Positions 50,431-60,822 of a DNA stretch of 64,000 nucleotides are shown here, piece by piece. The notes under the pieces are model-generated. The model ran no database searches and was not told the origin of the DNA. It saw nothing but the letters and a program-made list of their open reading frames with translations. Source of the DNA: Bradyrhizobium jicamae (GTDB lineage: Bacteria; Pseudomonadota; Alphaproteobacteria; Rhizobiales; Xanthobacteraceae). The stretch is from NCBI RefSeq assembly GCF_018130215.1, contig NZ_JAFCKQ010000022.1, positions 48,004-112,003 on the forward strand. The letters run 5' to 3'. Both the position numbers and the translations under genes were made by a program. The first letter of the stretch is position 1, and each line of letters opens with the position of its first letter.

Positions 50431-51408
50431 TCAGGTTTCCTGAGGCGGAGCAGCGCTGTCGACCTGCGGCAGCAGGCCGGGCGAGTGGCGCTCGACCAGT
50501 CCGCGCATCGTCGCGATGATCGTGCCGGCCTCCGCTGAAATCATCGAGCTTGGGCCGGCAACGGTGATCGCGAGCGGTGGGGTCTGGTCCGAGTCGGTCA
50601 GGCGCATTGCAATCGCGCTCAGGCCCGGCGTTCCCATCTCGCGCGTATAGGCAAAGCCCTGGCGGCGAATCGTCGCCAGCGCCTGCTGGATGTCTGCGAA
50701 CCGCACCTGACATGACGCAGCTTCCTCGGCGTTGATGCGCTGGACGATCCGTCTTGCGTCGTCATCATTCATCAGGCTCAGGAACAGCCGGCCGGGCGTC
50801 GAGTGGGTCAAGAGCCGGCGCGCGCCGGGTTCGAGATAGTAGCGGACCGGCGTCGTGCCCTGCAGCACACGCAGATACTGGCTGTAGAGCTGATTGCGCG
50901 CCACGACGAACGTCGTCAGCCGCGTCGCGTCGCGAAGTTCGCGGGTGATGTCGTCGAGCGTCAGACCCGGAATCGTCTGGCCCTTGATCCAGCCGCCGAG
51001 CAGGGCGACCCGGACCGTCGGCCGATAGGTGCGTTCCTGCCGCGCGTGGTCGAGATAGCCGAGCTCGACGAGACTCTTGAGCAGCGCCGCGGTGCTCGAT
51101 GTCGGATAGTTCAGGCGGCGCGCGATCTCCGTCATCGTTGCCGGGCGCTCGATCTCGGCAAAATATTCGAAGATGCGCAGCACGCGATGCGCCGACTTGA
51201 CGACGGACGGATCGGTGTCGCCATCGGCGGGACGAAACAGCTCGTCGTGCCGGTTCGCCTCGATCACGGTCGCCGAGGGATCATCGGCGCGCGGACCGGC
51301 GCGCTCGGCAACGATGCGCCTGCGTCCCCGGCGGGAGAGGGACGGCGTGTCGGAGCGAACTCCCTTCATCTGTTGTCGTCCGTTGGCCCCCGTGTGAGGG
51401 GCGTTCAT
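50431..51408 (-). CDS. IclR family transcriptional regulator
   Basis: About 325 aa from MNAPHTG at 51408 (start uncertain; MKGVRSD at 51369 is an alternative, and neither has a clear ribosome site). An unusually long basic N-terminus of about 70 residues precedes the IclR winged helix SAHRVLRIFEYFAEIERPAT with MTEIARRLNYPTSSTAALLK. The effector domain (RYYLEPGARRLLTHSTPGRL and GLSAIAMRLTDSDQTPPLAI) is complete. It is divergent from the AidB-like acyl-CoA dehydrogenase gene, its likely target. Confidence 0.88.
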   Translation of the reverse strand: MNAPHTGANGRQQMKGVRSDTPSLSRRGRRRIVAERAGPRADDPSATVIEANRHDELFRPADGDTDPSVVKSAHRVLRIFEYFAEIERPATMTEIARRLNYPTSSTAALLKSLVELGYLDHARQERTYRPTVRVALLGGWIKGQTIPGLTLDDITRELRDATRLTTFVVARNQLYSQYLRVLQGTTPVRYYLEPGARRLLTHSTPGRLFLSLMNDDDARRIVQRINAEEAASCQVRFADIQQALATIRRQGFAYTREMGTPGLSAIAMRLTDSDQTPPLAITVAGPSSMISAEAGTIIATMRGLVERHSPGLLPQVDSAAPPQET

Positions 51409-51618
51409 GGTGCGGCGCGGTACGGCGTTGGCGCGCCTCGTGCGAACCGAATGTGCCGCGAAACCGACGGAGGTCAAGACTTGGCGGACCCGCGGCCGCG
51501 CGGCATTTCCTCCACGTATCTGGAATTATTTGCGCGGGCCCTTCCCGGCATGGACAACGCGGCGATCGTTGCCGATCTTGCGCGTCAGGTTCGAAAGCAG
51601 CACCCAGGGAGATCTCCG

Positions 51619-53400
51619 ATGCAGATGAGCGCGCATGATGTTCGCGGCGCTGATGCCGCGGTTACGCCGGATCCAGCGCGCCACATCTCGCCGGATTGTG
51701 CGGGCCTCAATTTCTACGATCTCGACCGCGGGTTTCGCGACCTGCTCAGGCTGTATCTGTCGGAGGCCGATCATCGGCAGTTGGAGCCGCATTTCCGGAG
51801 GCTCGGCGAGCTCGCGGGCGGCCGGCTCGACCGGCTGTCCCGGATCGCCGACAAGCATGCGCCGGTGCTCAATCCGAGGGACGCGTATGGCCGCGACGAG
51901 GACTGGATCGACTATCATCCGGCCTATCGCGACATGGAGGCGATCGCCTTCGGCGATTTCCAGTTCCACGCCATGAGCCATCGCGGCGGCGTGCTCGGCA
52001 TGGACCGGCCGCTGCCGGCGGTCGCGAAATATGCGTTCCAGTATTTGTTCGTTCAGAGCGAGTTCGGGTTGATGTGCCCGATCAGCGTCTCCGACACGTC
52101 GACGCACCTGATCCGCAAATTCGCCTCCGACGAGCTGAAGGACTACCTGCTGCCGAAGATGCTGTCGGCTGACATGGCGACGCTGTGGAAGGGCACCCAG
52201 TTCATGACCGAACGCGCCGGCGGCTCCGATGTCGGCGCCATCGAAACCATTGCGCGCCGCGACGGCGACGTCTGGCGCCTGAGCGGCGACAAATGGTTCT
52301 GCTCGCATGCCGATGCCGACGTCGCGCTGATGCTGGCGCGACCGGAAGGTGCGCCGTCGGGCACCAGGGGTCTCGCGCTTTTCGCGCTGCCGCGCCGCCT
52401 CAAGGACGGCCGCCGCAACACCTACCGGATCGTGCGCCTCAAGGACAAGCTCGGAACCAGGTCGATGGCGTCGGGCGAGATCCGTCTCGACAATGCGGTG
52501 GCCTATCTCGTCGGCGACCCCACGCAAGGCCTCAAGCAGATGATGGAGCAGGTCAATCTCTCGCGCCTGTCGCATGGCGTGCGGGCCGCCGCGATGATGC
52601 GGCGCTGCGTCAACGAGGCCATGGCGAGCGCCGGGGCGCGGGTCGCGTTCGGCCGGAAGGTGATCGAATTCCCCTTGCTCCGCCGCCAGCTGATGAAGCT
52701 GATCGTGCCGAGCGAGCAGGCGCTGTCGATGATGATGGTGGCGGCATCGGCGATGGACCGGGCGAACGCCGGTTCCGATGAGGCAAAGGACCTCGTCCGC
52801 ATCCTGACGCCGCTCCTGAAGTACCGGGCCTGCCGCGACAACATTCCGGTCGCCACCGGCGCGATGGAGACGCGCGGCGGCAACGGCTATATCGAGGAGT
52901 GGGTGCAGGCGCGGCTGGTGCGCGACGCCCATGTCGGCGTGCTCTGGGAAGGCACCAGCAACATCAACGCACTCGACATCATCACGCGCGCGGTCGGCAA
53001 GAGCGCAGCGCACCGCGCGCTGGCGGCAGCGATGGAACGCCGGCTCAGCGAGGCGAAGGACCTGCCCGAGCCGTTCGCAAGGCGCCTTCGCACGGCGTTC
53101 GACCGCGCTGTCGCCTTCGCCGAGCGCGTGGCCGACGATCGCGTCCCCGAGCACTCTGCGCGGCTGGCGGCCAGCGCGCTCTACCATGCGGCCTCCGCGA
53201 TCGTGCTGGCATGGGAGGGATGTCAGGCGGACGTTGACGCGAAGCGGCTGCTGCTGTCGCGCTTCGTGCTCGAGCATCGCCTGACGGCGAAGGATCCGCT
53301 CGCTCCGGCGGATGATGCGTGGGAGCGCGACGCGATCGCGCTGGTGCTTGCCGGTGAACCGGTGCCGCTGGACCGGGCGGTCGCCTGCCTGACGGCCTGA
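51619..53400 (+). CDS. AidB-like acyl-CoA dehydrogenase
   Basis: Flavoprotein of 593 aa. The ATG at 51619 lies 6 bp after AGGGAGAT; a longer upstream frame is not supported. Acyl-CoA dehydrogenase landmarks are WKGTQFMTERAGGSDVGAIE (AidB-type TERxGGSDVG), the FAD/substrate core DKLGTRSMASGEIRLDNAVA, NLSRLSHGVRAAAMMRRCVN, FPLLRRQLMKL and ATGAMETRGGNGYIEEW with WEGTSNINALDI. The C-terminal extra helical domain is that of AidB-type proteins. Its substrate is not clear; in this neighbourhood it may act on a branched or unusual acyl-CoA. Confidence 0.88.
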   Translation: MQMSAHDVRGADAAVTPDPARHISPDCAGLNFYDLDRGFRDLLRLYLSEADHRQLEPHFRRLGELAGGRLDRLSRIADKHAPVLNPRDAYGRDEDWIDYHPAYRDMEAIAFGDFQFHAMSHRGGVLGMDRPLPAVAKYAFQYLFVQSEFGLMCPISVSDTSTHLIRKFASDELKDYLLPKMLSADMATLWKGTQFMTERAGGSDVGAIETIARRDGDVWRLSGDKWFCSHADADVALMLARPEGAPSGTRGLALFALPRRLKDGRRNTYRIVRLKDKLGTRSMASGEIRLDNAVAYLVGDPTQGLKQMMEQVNLSRLSHGVRAAAMMRRCVNEAMASAGARVAFGRKVIEFPLLRRQLMKLIVPSEQALSMMMVAASAMDRANAGSDEAKDLVRILTPLLKYRACRDNIPVATGAMETRGGNGYIEEWVQARLVRDAHVGVLWEGTSNINALDIITRAVGKSAAHRALAAAMERRLSEAKDLPEPFARRLRTAFDRAVAFAERVADDRVPEHSARLAASALYHAASAIVLAWEGCQADVDAKRLLLSRFVLEHRLTAKDPLAPADDAWERDAIALVLAGEPVPLDRAVACLTA

Positions 53401-53437
53401 GGGCGATACACTGCGGACGTGTCCTTGTCGAGGACAC

Positions 53438-53680
53438 CTAGCAGCCGCGGCAGATGCTCTTCAGCCTGGTGTTGAGCAGGCGGTCCTCCTCCTCGGAGGC
53501 CGCCTTGGTATAGGGATCGTCGCCGTGGCGCTTGTCGGAGGCAAAGGTGCCGGCGCCGTCGCCGTGCATGTGGCGCATATGCATGCCGCCATGTCCATGA
53601 CCGCCGCTGCGTGCGCCTGCCGCCGGCAGCGAGGCTGCAAGCATCGCCAAAATCAATCCCATCCTGGTCATCGGCCGCAT
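53438..53680 (-). CDS. Small secreted His/Met-rich hypothetical protein
   Basis: An 80-aa protein with ATG at 53680 after GGAGG. The N-terminus MRPMTRMGLILAMLAASLPA is a signal peptide; the mature start is very rich in His, Gly and Met (GGHGHGGMHMRHMHGDG), a likely copper, zinc or nickel ligand run; the C-terminus LLNTRLKSICRGC has a C-x2-C end. Function unknown; periplasmic metal binding is an inference. Confidence 0.6.
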   Translation of the reverse strand: MRPMTRMGLILAMLAASLPAAGARSGGHGHGGMHMRHMHGDGAGTFASDKRHGDDPYTKAASEEEDRLLNTRLKSICRGC

Positions 53681-53916
53681 CGTCCTGCCTCCTCGTCGGG
53701 CGGACCATATCGTCCGATTCGACCGCAGCCGCTTCACAATTTCGCGCGGCGGACGGCCGGTTCCGGTACGATCCACGTCAGCCGCAGGCGGATGGTGTCA
53801 TGCGGACAATGCAGTGCTCGCGCGGCCAAAATGGTGTATCGCCAAGCTCTGCCGCGCGCGGGCACCGCCCCGGCGCCACACAATCAACAGATCGCAACAT
53901 ATCGGAGGAAGCTTAC

Positions 53917-55143
53917 ATGTCGGCTCTGCCACTCTCGGGCATCAAGATCGTCGACCTGACGCGGGTGCTTGCGGGCCCGGTGTCGGCCCAGATGCTGGCG
54001 GATCTCGGCGCCGAGGTGATCAAGATCGAGCGCCCCGGCGGCGGCGATGACGCCCGCGCCTTCGGCCCGCCCTATCTTGCCGATCCCGACGGCAGGCAGA
54101 ACAACAACAATTCGTTCTACCTATGCGCCAACCGCAACAAGAAGTCGGTCACCGTCAACATTGCCAAGCCGGAAGGGCAGGAGATCATCCGCGAGCTCGC
54201 CAAGACGGCCGACGTGATGATGGAGAACTACAAGGTCGGCGACCTCAAGCGCTACGGGCTCGACTACGAGACCATCAGGAAGCTCAACCCGGGCATCATC
54301 TACTGCTCCGTGACGGGCTTCGGCCAGACCGGCCCCTATGCGCCGCGCGCCGGCTATGACGCGATCCTGCAGGCGATGGGCGGCCTGATGAGCGTCACCG
54401 GCCATCTCGACGGCGAGCCCGGCGCAGGCCCGATGAAGGTCGGTCCCTCGATTGTCGACTACATGACCGGCATGAATGCCTCGATCGGCATCCTCGCCGC
54501 GCTGTTTCATCGCAAGGCGAATGGCGGGGATGGGCAGCATGTCGACGTCTGCCTGTTCGACACCGTCATCGCGTCGCTGTCGCACTGGGCCCAGATCTAT
54601 CTCGTCAACGGCAAGACCCCGCCGCGGCGCGGCACCTGGGGCAATGGCGGCATGCCGGCCGGCGTGTTCCGCTGCACCGACGGCGAACTGATGCTGGTGG
54701 TCGGCAATGACGGCCAGTTCCAGCGCACCTGCGCCGTGCTCGGCGAGCCCGAGCTCGCCAACGACAGGCGCTTCGTCAGGAACAACGACCGCGTCGTGCA
54801 CGGCAAGGAGATCATGGCGATCTTCGCCGGCCTGTTCCTGAAGAAGCCGGTGGCCTACTGGCTGGACAAGCTGGAGGAGGCCGGCGTGCCCTCGGGTCCG
54901 ATCAATGATTTCGAGCAGGTGTTCAACGACCCGCATGTGCAGTCGCGCGGCATGCGGATCAAGGTCGATCATCCCTTCGAGCGTGAGCTGTCGCTGATCC
55001 GCAATGCGCTGACCTTCTCGGGTACGCCGATCACCGACTACCGCGCCCCGCCGCTGCTCGGCGCCGACACCAGGGACGTGCTGGCGACGATCGGCTACGA
55101 CGCGGCCAGGGTCGACGCGCTGAAGGCACAGGGGATCCTGTAA
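53917..55143 (+). CDS. CaiB/BaiF class III CoA-transferase
   Basis: A 408-aa family III CoA-transferase. ATG 53917 lies 7 bp after GGAGGA. Typical start ALPLSGIKIVDLTRVLAGPV, the CoA region AEVIKIERPGGGDDARAFGP, the segment NRNKKSVTVNIAKPEGQEII and the nucleophile Asp in GPSIVDYMTGM. It transfers CoA between carboxylic acids and is expected to work with the neighbouring acyl-CoA dehydrogenases. Confidence 0.93.
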   Translation: MSALPLSGIKIVDLTRVLAGPVSAQMLADLGAEVIKIERPGGGDDARAFGPPYLADPDGRQNNNNSFYLCANRNKKSVTVNIAKPEGQEIIRELAKTADVMMENYKVGDLKRYGLDYETIRKLNPGIIYCSVTGFGQTGPYAPRAGYDAILQAMGGLMSVTGHLDGEPGAGPMKVGPSIVDYMTGMNASIGILAALFHRKANGGDGQHVDVCLFDTVIASLSHWAQIYLVNGKTPPRRGTWGNGGMPAGVFRCTDGELMLVVGNDGQFQRTCAVLGEPELANDRRFVRNNDRVVHGKEIMAIFAGLFLKKPVAYWLDKLEEAGVPSGPINDFEQVFNDPHVQSRGMRIKVDHPFERELSLIRNALTFSGTPITDYRAPPLLGADTRDVLATIGYDAARVDALKAQGIL

Positions 55144-55252
55144 CGGAAGCCGGTTCCGCATCGCGGTTGCAACATTTCGACCGGCATCGAAACATGGTTG
55201 ACGCTGCCGTGCTAGCCTGACGCCATCGATCGTCCATCGAAGGGTGTCCGCA

Positions 55253-55648
55253 ATGAAACGGGAAGTCGTCCGCGTCGAACCGATCTCGACCTGGCTGGAG
55301 CGCTGGAAGGCGCCGGCCTCGCCGGTGACGCGGGCCGGCAACATGATCTTCGTGTCCGGCCTGCCGCCGTTCGATCCGGCAACCGGCGAGATCGCCGCCG
55401 GCGCGTCGATCGAGCAGCAGAGTGAACTGGTGATGGCGCAGCTCAAGAGCTGCCTCGAGGCCGCCGGCGCCTCGCTCGACAATGTGATGAAGTGCAACGT
55501 GTTCTGCACTTCGGCAAAACATTTTGCCACGTTCAACGCGATCTATGCGCGATACTTCCCGCACCAGCCGCCGGCGCGGATCTTCGTCTGCATCCCGGAA
55601 TGGACCGGGCCGTTCGACGTCGAGATCGATTGCATCGCGATGGTGTGA
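55253..55648 (+). CDS. RidA/YjgF family protein
   Basis: A 131-aa trimeric enamine/imine deaminase-type protein. ATG 55253 after GAAGGG. Visible: PVTRAGNMIFVSGLPPFDPA, CLEAAGASLDNVMKCNVFC and ARYFPHQPPARIFVCIPEW (Arg of the active site). It lies 110 bp after the CoA-transferase gene on the same strand. Confidence 0.9.
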   Translation: MKREVVRVEPISTWLERWKAPASPVTRAGNMIFVSGLPPFDPATGEIAAGASIEQQSELVMAQLKSCLEAAGASLDNVMKCNVFCTSAKHFATFNAIYARYFPHQPPARIFVCIPEWTGPFDVEIDCIAMV

Positions 55649-55684
55649 GGAGAGCGGTGGGCTGACCGCAGAGAAACCGCGCTT

Positions 55685-55706
55685 CCTCTCCCGCTTGCGG
55701 GAGAGG
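55685..55706. repeat. Short palindromic repeat between convergent genes
   Basis: CCTCTCCCGC-TT-GCGGGAGAGG, a 22-bp perfect palindrome between the RidA-like and TetR genes. The same sequence is, from memory, a very common intergenic element in Bradyrhizobium and relatives. It may act as a terminator for both genes. Confidence 0.65.
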
Positions 55707-55721
55707 TGAGGTCGGGCCAAA

Positions 55722-56411
55722 TCACAAATCCTGGCGCGTCAGCCGTCCATGCATGACCGCCGGCCGTACGGGAGGCTTGCTCGCGACTTCGCCGATCGTC
55801 AGCGCCATCACCGAGACCGTGACCACGCGGTCGATGATCCCAGCGACGTCGTCGAGGTCGCATTTGCCTTCGGACAATTTGAGCAGCCGTTCCTTCTCGC
55901 GGATGGTGTGGTGCGCCATCGAAAGCGCGAAGTGCAGGCCCCAATAGAGCTCGGTGTCGTTGCTCGCAGGCATCGCGCGGCGCATCGCGGCGGCGAATTT
56001 GCGCAGATGATCGACCTCGCGGTTCTTGATGCGGCGGATCGGCGGCACCGATTCGATCGAGGCGCGGATCATGAAGCGCGCGGCGGTCGAGCCTTCGCGG
56101 TCGGGACCGAGGCAGCCGCGCAAGGTCGGGCCGACCAGCGCGCGCATGATGTCCTCGATCGAGGCGCGGCCGCCGCCGCGCTCCTCCGCCACCTTCAATT
56201 CATTGAGACGCTCGCGGTTGGTCTGGATGCTGCGGGTGACGAACAGCTCGGCGATCAATTCGTCCTTTGAGCCGAAATGGTAATTCACCGCAGCGAGGTT
56301 GACGTTGGCCTCCGCGACGATGTCGCGCAGCGTGACGTCGCCGAAGCCGCGGTCGGCATAGAGCCGCTCGGCGGCGGCGAGAATGGCGGATCGGGTCTGA
56401 TCGCTCGGCAT
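55722..56411 (-). CDS. TetR family transcriptional regulator
   Basis: A 229-aa repressor. HTH: SAILAAAERLYADRGFGDVT and AEANVNLAAVNYHFGSKDEL. The ligand domain carries the TetR_C_6-like layout, with ASIESVPPIRRIKNREVDHL and LHFALSMAHHTIREKERLLK. It is divergent from the acyl-CoA dehydrogenase/phosphotransferase operon, and a 20-bp imperfect palindrome in the gap may be its site. Confidence 0.9.
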   Translation of the reverse strand: MPSDQTRSAILAAAERLYADRGFGDVTLRDIVAEANVNLAAVNYHFGSKDELIAELFVTRSIQTNRERLNELKVAEERGGGRASIEDIMRALVGPTLRGCLGPDREGSTAARFMIRASIESVPPIRRIKNREVDHLRKFAAAMRRAMPASNDTELYWGLHFALSMAHHTIREKERLLKLSEGKCDLDDVAGIIDRVVTVSVMALTIGEVASKPPVRPAVMHGRLTRQDL

Positions 56412-56437
56412 GGGTCACCCCCAATGCTGCGGTTGCT

Positions 56438-56457
56438 TTTCAAACATTTGTATGAAA
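56438..56457. promoter_or_regulatory. Candidate TetR operator
   Basis: TTTCAAACATTTGTATGAAA is symmetric at 16 of 20 positions. A further GTTTGAA (56463-56469) mirrors TTCAAAC (56439-56445). It lies between the TetR start and the acyl-CoA dehydrogenase gene. Confidence 0.5.
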
Positions 56458-56604
56458 CTATCGTTTGAAGAGCCGGAAATGTCAATCGGCATCTCGCGCC
56501 GATGGCGTTCTGGCACACCACGGTCGCGATCCGCGAAAGCCCTTGCAGGCTCCGGGCGCGAGGTGGACAGTGCGGCCCAAAATCTAGGAAACGAGGAGCG
56601 TCCC

Positions 56605-57837
<1,233 letters not shown>

Positions 57838-57841
57838 CCAG

Positions 57842-57885
57842 GCATGATCCGGAAAAGTCGACACCGGCTTTCCGAAACATCATGC
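57842..57885. repeat. RIP-like Bradyrhizobium palindromic element
   Basis: Begins GCATGATCCGGAAAAG and ends CCGAAACATCATGC: an imperfect palindrome of 44 bp. Its form, GATCCGGAAAAG...TTTCCG, matches an abundant short intergenic palindrome that I remember from Bradyrhizobium genomes. It lies just after the acyl-CoA dehydrogenase stop. Confidence 0.65.
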
Positions 57886-57900
57886 TTCAAGATAGAAACG

Positions 57901-57928
57901 AAATCAGGCTGGCAAGCCAGCCTGATTT
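57901..57928 (+). terminator. Perfect hairpin between acyl-CoA dehydrogenase and phosphotransferase genes
   Basis: AAATCAGGCTGGC-AA-GCCAGCCTGATTT, 28 bp of perfect symmetry. It may be a terminator or attenuator; transcripts may still read into the next gene, which starts 55 bp later. Confidence 0.6.
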
Positions 57929-57983
57929 AGGGAGCGTCGCCGCGGATGGCGCTCTCCAAGAACTGAGTTGAGGGAGCGTCATC

Positions 57984-59042
57984 GTGGCGGACGGCGTCAG
58001 AAAAGACGAGGAATTTTCCGGCACAAGGGAAGTCGAGGAGCGTCATCGTATCAACGAGACGAACCTCGCTGCCTGGATGCAGGACAATGTCGAGGGATTC
58101 CAGGGCCCGCTGAAGGTCCTGCAATTCAAGGGCGGGCAGTCGAATCCGACCTACAAGCTCGAGACACCCGGCCGCAATTACGTGATGCGCCGCAAGCCGT
58201 TCGGTAAATTGTTGCCGTCGGCGCACGCGGTCGACCGCGAGTTCCGCGTCATTGCCGCGCTCGGCAAGCAGAACTTCCCGGTCGCCAGAGCCTATGCGCT
58301 GTGCACCGACGATGCCGTGATCGGCTCGGCCTTCTACATCATGTCGATGGAAGAGGGGCGGGTGTTCTGGGATCCGACGCTGCCGAGCCAGCCGCCGGAG
58401 GCGCGCCGGAAGATCTTCACCAGCAAGATCGAGACGCTGGCGAAACTTCACCTCTTCAATCCGGAAGCGATCGGGCTCGCCGATTTCGGCAAGCCGGGAA
58501 ATTATTTCGCGCGGCAGGTCGATCGCTGGACCAAACAATACCGGGCCTCCGAGACACAGCATATCGAGGAATTCGAGAAGCTCGCCGAATGGCTGCCGAA
58601 GACGGTGCCTCAGCAGCAGCGCGTCTCGATCGTCCACGGCGATTATCGCCTCGACAACATGATCTTCCACGCCACCGAGCCGCGGGTGCAGGCGGTGCTC
58701 GACTGGGAACTGTCGACGCTCGGCGATCCCATGGCCGACTTCACCTATCTGCTGATGCAGTGGACCATGCCGGGCCTCGCCGGCGCCGACCTCGAGGCGC
58801 TGAACATTCCGAGCCAGGACGAGGCCGCCGAGATTTACTGCAAGGTGACCGGCATCGCCGTGCCCGACCTCAATTGGTATTTTTCCTACAATCTGTTCCG
58901 CCTCGCGGGCATCACGCAGGGCATTGCCGGGCGGGTGCGCGACGGCACCGCCGCGAACGCCAAGGCTCTCGAATCGGCCAAGCGCACCGTGCCGCTGTCA
59001 AAGGCGTCGTGGGAATACGCGCAGAAAGCCGGCGCAACCTGA
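57984..59042 (+). CDS. ACAD10-type phosphotransferase (APH domain)
   Basis: A 352-aa kinase-like protein with a GTG start at 57984 and AGGGAG 7 bp before. Motifs: QFKGGQSNPTYKLETPGRNY with VMRRKP (ATP region), VSIVHGDYRLDNMIFHATEP (catalytic HGDxxxxN) and AVLDWELSTLGDPMAD (metal-binding DWE). In eukaryotic ACAD10/11 this domain phosphorylates 4-hydroxyacyl-CoA so that a linked acyl-CoA dehydrogenase can process it; the gene pair with the dehydrogenase here suggests the same chemistry. Confidence 0.9.
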   Translation: MADGVRKDEEFSGTREVEERHRINETNLAAWMQDNVEGFQGPLKVLQFKGGQSNPTYKLETPGRNYVMRRKPFGKLLPSAHAVDREFRVIAALGKQNFPVARAYALCTDDAVIGSAFYIMSMEEGRVFWDPTLPSQPPEARRKIFTSKIETLAKLHLFNPEAIGLADFGKPGNYFARQVDRWTKQYRASETQHIEEFEKLAEWLPKTVPQQQRVSIVHGDYRLDNMIFHATEPRVQAVLDWELSTLGDPMADFTYLLMQWTMPGLAGADLEALNIPSQDEAAEIYCKVTGIAVPDLNWYFSYNLFRLAGITQGIAGRVRDGTAANAKALESAKRTVPLSKASWEYAQKAGAT

Positions 59043-59082
59043 GGCAAGCCGCGCGTTTCGAGACCGCTGCGCTTCAATGATC

Positions 59083-59122
59083 AAGGCCCCGCTGCGCGCA
59101 GCAAGCGGGGCCTTTCGTTTGA
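59083..59122 (+). terminator. Rho-independent terminator after the phosphotransferase
   Basis: AAGGCCCCGCT pairs with AGCGGGGCCTT over 11 bp around a 10-base loop and is followed by TCGTTTG. It sits between convergent genes and may serve both. Confidence 0.75.
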
Positions 59123-59133
59123 GCGACGCGCTT

Positions 59134-60483
59134 TCAATGCGGCGTGCCGGCCGGCGGCTTCGGTCCCTTGTCGCTGCTGCCGTTCTTCGGCTTCAGCAGC
59201 GTCGGCGCGGCCGGTTCCGACGACACGGGCTTTCGCGGCGACGGCTTCGCATCGTCGATGCCCTTCGCGATCGCAGGGTGGTGATCCTTCTCGTCCTGAT
59301 AGCGCCCGTCCAGGCTGGAGTTGATCACGTCCCAGATCTGGCGGAGCCGCCGGACGTGGAGATCGTCCCTGACATAGGCGATGACGGCGCTCAGAATATC
59401 CTTCGGATCGAGCTTGCGCTCGCTGCCCTTGGCGCCGGCCTGCGAGACCGCAGGCGTCTCGGCGGCGAAGTTGCTGACGTCGAGGCCGAGCAGGATGTAG
59501 GCGACGCGCTCCTTCAGCAGCGGATTGTCGAGGCAGCGTTCGAGATCGAAGATGGTGCGGATATGGATGTCGCGCAGCGCGATCGTGCGCGCCGGCCCGA
59601 CCGCCAGGATGAGCTGCGCCTGCGCGACCCAGTCGATCACCTCGTACAGGCCGTAGGGCGTCTCGACGAAGATCTGGATCGGATTCATGGTCGCGAGATT
59701 CTGCACGTCCTCGATCTCGAATTCGCCGAGCCGCAGCTTCATGAAGGGATCGATGCCGAGAATCATGTCGAGCGGCAGCTCTTCCTGCAGCGCCTTGCTG
59801 GCCGGGCTGACGCGGCGCAGCCGGATCCATGGGAACTTCGCGATCAGCGCAGAGATGAACAGGTCAGGCACGAACCCGATCACGAACGCCGCGGCGATCT
59901 TCGGCTTGTCGCCGAGCGCGTCGAGGACGCCGCTCTGCGCCACCGCCGCGCTGACGAACAGGGCCAGTGTGATGTGCAGGAACGAGGTGAAGAACGAGAT
60001 CGGCGACAGGTCGAAATTCGCGATCCGCCGCACCAGGTATTGCAGCGTCCAGACGTAACTGCTGAGAAACGTGTAGGTCACCATTCCCTGCCAGCCCGTG
60101 GGGCTTGCATAGAAGCTCGGATTGCCCGGCTGGCGCGGCGTCGGCGAGAATGCGAACTCGAAGCAGAGGAACGCCAGCAGCACGTAGATCGCGACCGGGA
60201 AAATGTAGAAGCGGATCGAATTGGCGTTGGTCGAGCCGGCCCGCTCGGGATTGGAATCCGGATCGTACTTGTATTTGACCAGCTCGAACGACGGCAGGAT
60301 GATCGGACGGCCATCGGACTTGGCGAACTGGAACAGACGCTCGAGATCGAGCACGACCTCGCGGCGCGAGGCCCGCACGTTCATGCGGCCGACATAGACG
60401 CCGAGCGGAACGAGCAGGCTGAAGGTGGCGATGGCGACTGCGCGAAGCACGCCGTCGCTGAGAATTTCTGCAAGATTGGACAT
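59134..60483 (-). CDS. Integral membrane hypothetical protein
   Basis: Unknown function, 449 aa, starting MSNLAEILSDGVLRAVAIAT at 60483. About five to six helices occupy the first half (LRAVAIATFSLLVPLGVYVG, FYIFPVAIYVLLAFLCFEFA, then SFFTSFLHITLALFVSAAVA and AAAFVIGFVPDLFISALIAK). The second half is soluble, with two similar-looking stretches (EIEDVQNLATMNPIQIFVET and YVRDDLHVRRLRQIWDVINS), and a Pro/Lys-rich disordered tail follows. No known family recognised. Confidence 0.7.
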   Translation of the reverse strand: MSNLAEILSDGVLRAVAIATFSLLVPLGVYVGRMNVRASRREVVLDLERLFQFAKSDGRPIILPSFELVKYKYDPDSNPERAGSTNANSIRFYIFPVAIYVLLAFLCFEFAFSPTPRQPGNPSFYASPTGWQGMVTYTFLSSYVWTLQYLVRRIANFDLSPISFFTSFLHITLALFVSAAVAQSGVLDALGDKPKIAAAFVIGFVPDLFISALIAKFPWIRLRRVSPASKALQEELPLDMILGIDPFMKLRLGEFEIEDVQNLATMNPIQIFVETPYGLYEVIDWVAQAQLILAVGPARTIALRDIHIRTIFDLERCLDNPLLKERVAYILLGLDVSNFAAETPAVSQAGAKGSERKLDPKDILSAVIAYVRDDLHVRRLRQIWDVINSSLDGRYQDEKDHHPAIAKGIDDAKPSPRKPVSSEPAAPTLLKPKNGSSDKGPKPPAGTPH

Positions 60484-60822
60484 GAGTAATCGCCTTTGGC
60501 TCCAAGGAACGTCATCGACGTCGTTCGAGACGTTCTTTGGCCCTTGCGGCACTCAAGCGGGCCTCCTGCGGCGTGCAACGGCGTTCTGCTCGCGCGCATC
60601 AATCGTGTGCCGGAGACGGGACGAGCGATTGGCGCCTACACGTCGAAACTGCACCTCTTGTGCGTCGAAGGGCGCGACAAGAAAATTCCGGAACAAACGT
60701 CCAGCAATGGATTTGCGTTCAATTTTAAACGTTCACTATCTTTCTATTCAACCATGGATGGTATCTGCGCGCAAGCTTTCGCAATGCCGGCAGCGCGACA
60801 CCACGGAGCGACAAAATGCGGC
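60484..60822. other. Divergent intergenic region, membrane protein / EamA
   Basis: No gene supported. It contains the imperfect dyad AACGTC...GACGTT near 60507-60532 and an AT-rich stretch (ATTTTAAACGTTCACTATC, 60722-60740) that may hold the EamA promoter. Confidence 0.45.

Noticed and set aside
50803..51618. N-terminal extension of the AidB-like protein (865-codon frame)
   Set aside because: The extra 272 codons are antisense to the IclR gene and a proper ribosome site precedes 51619.
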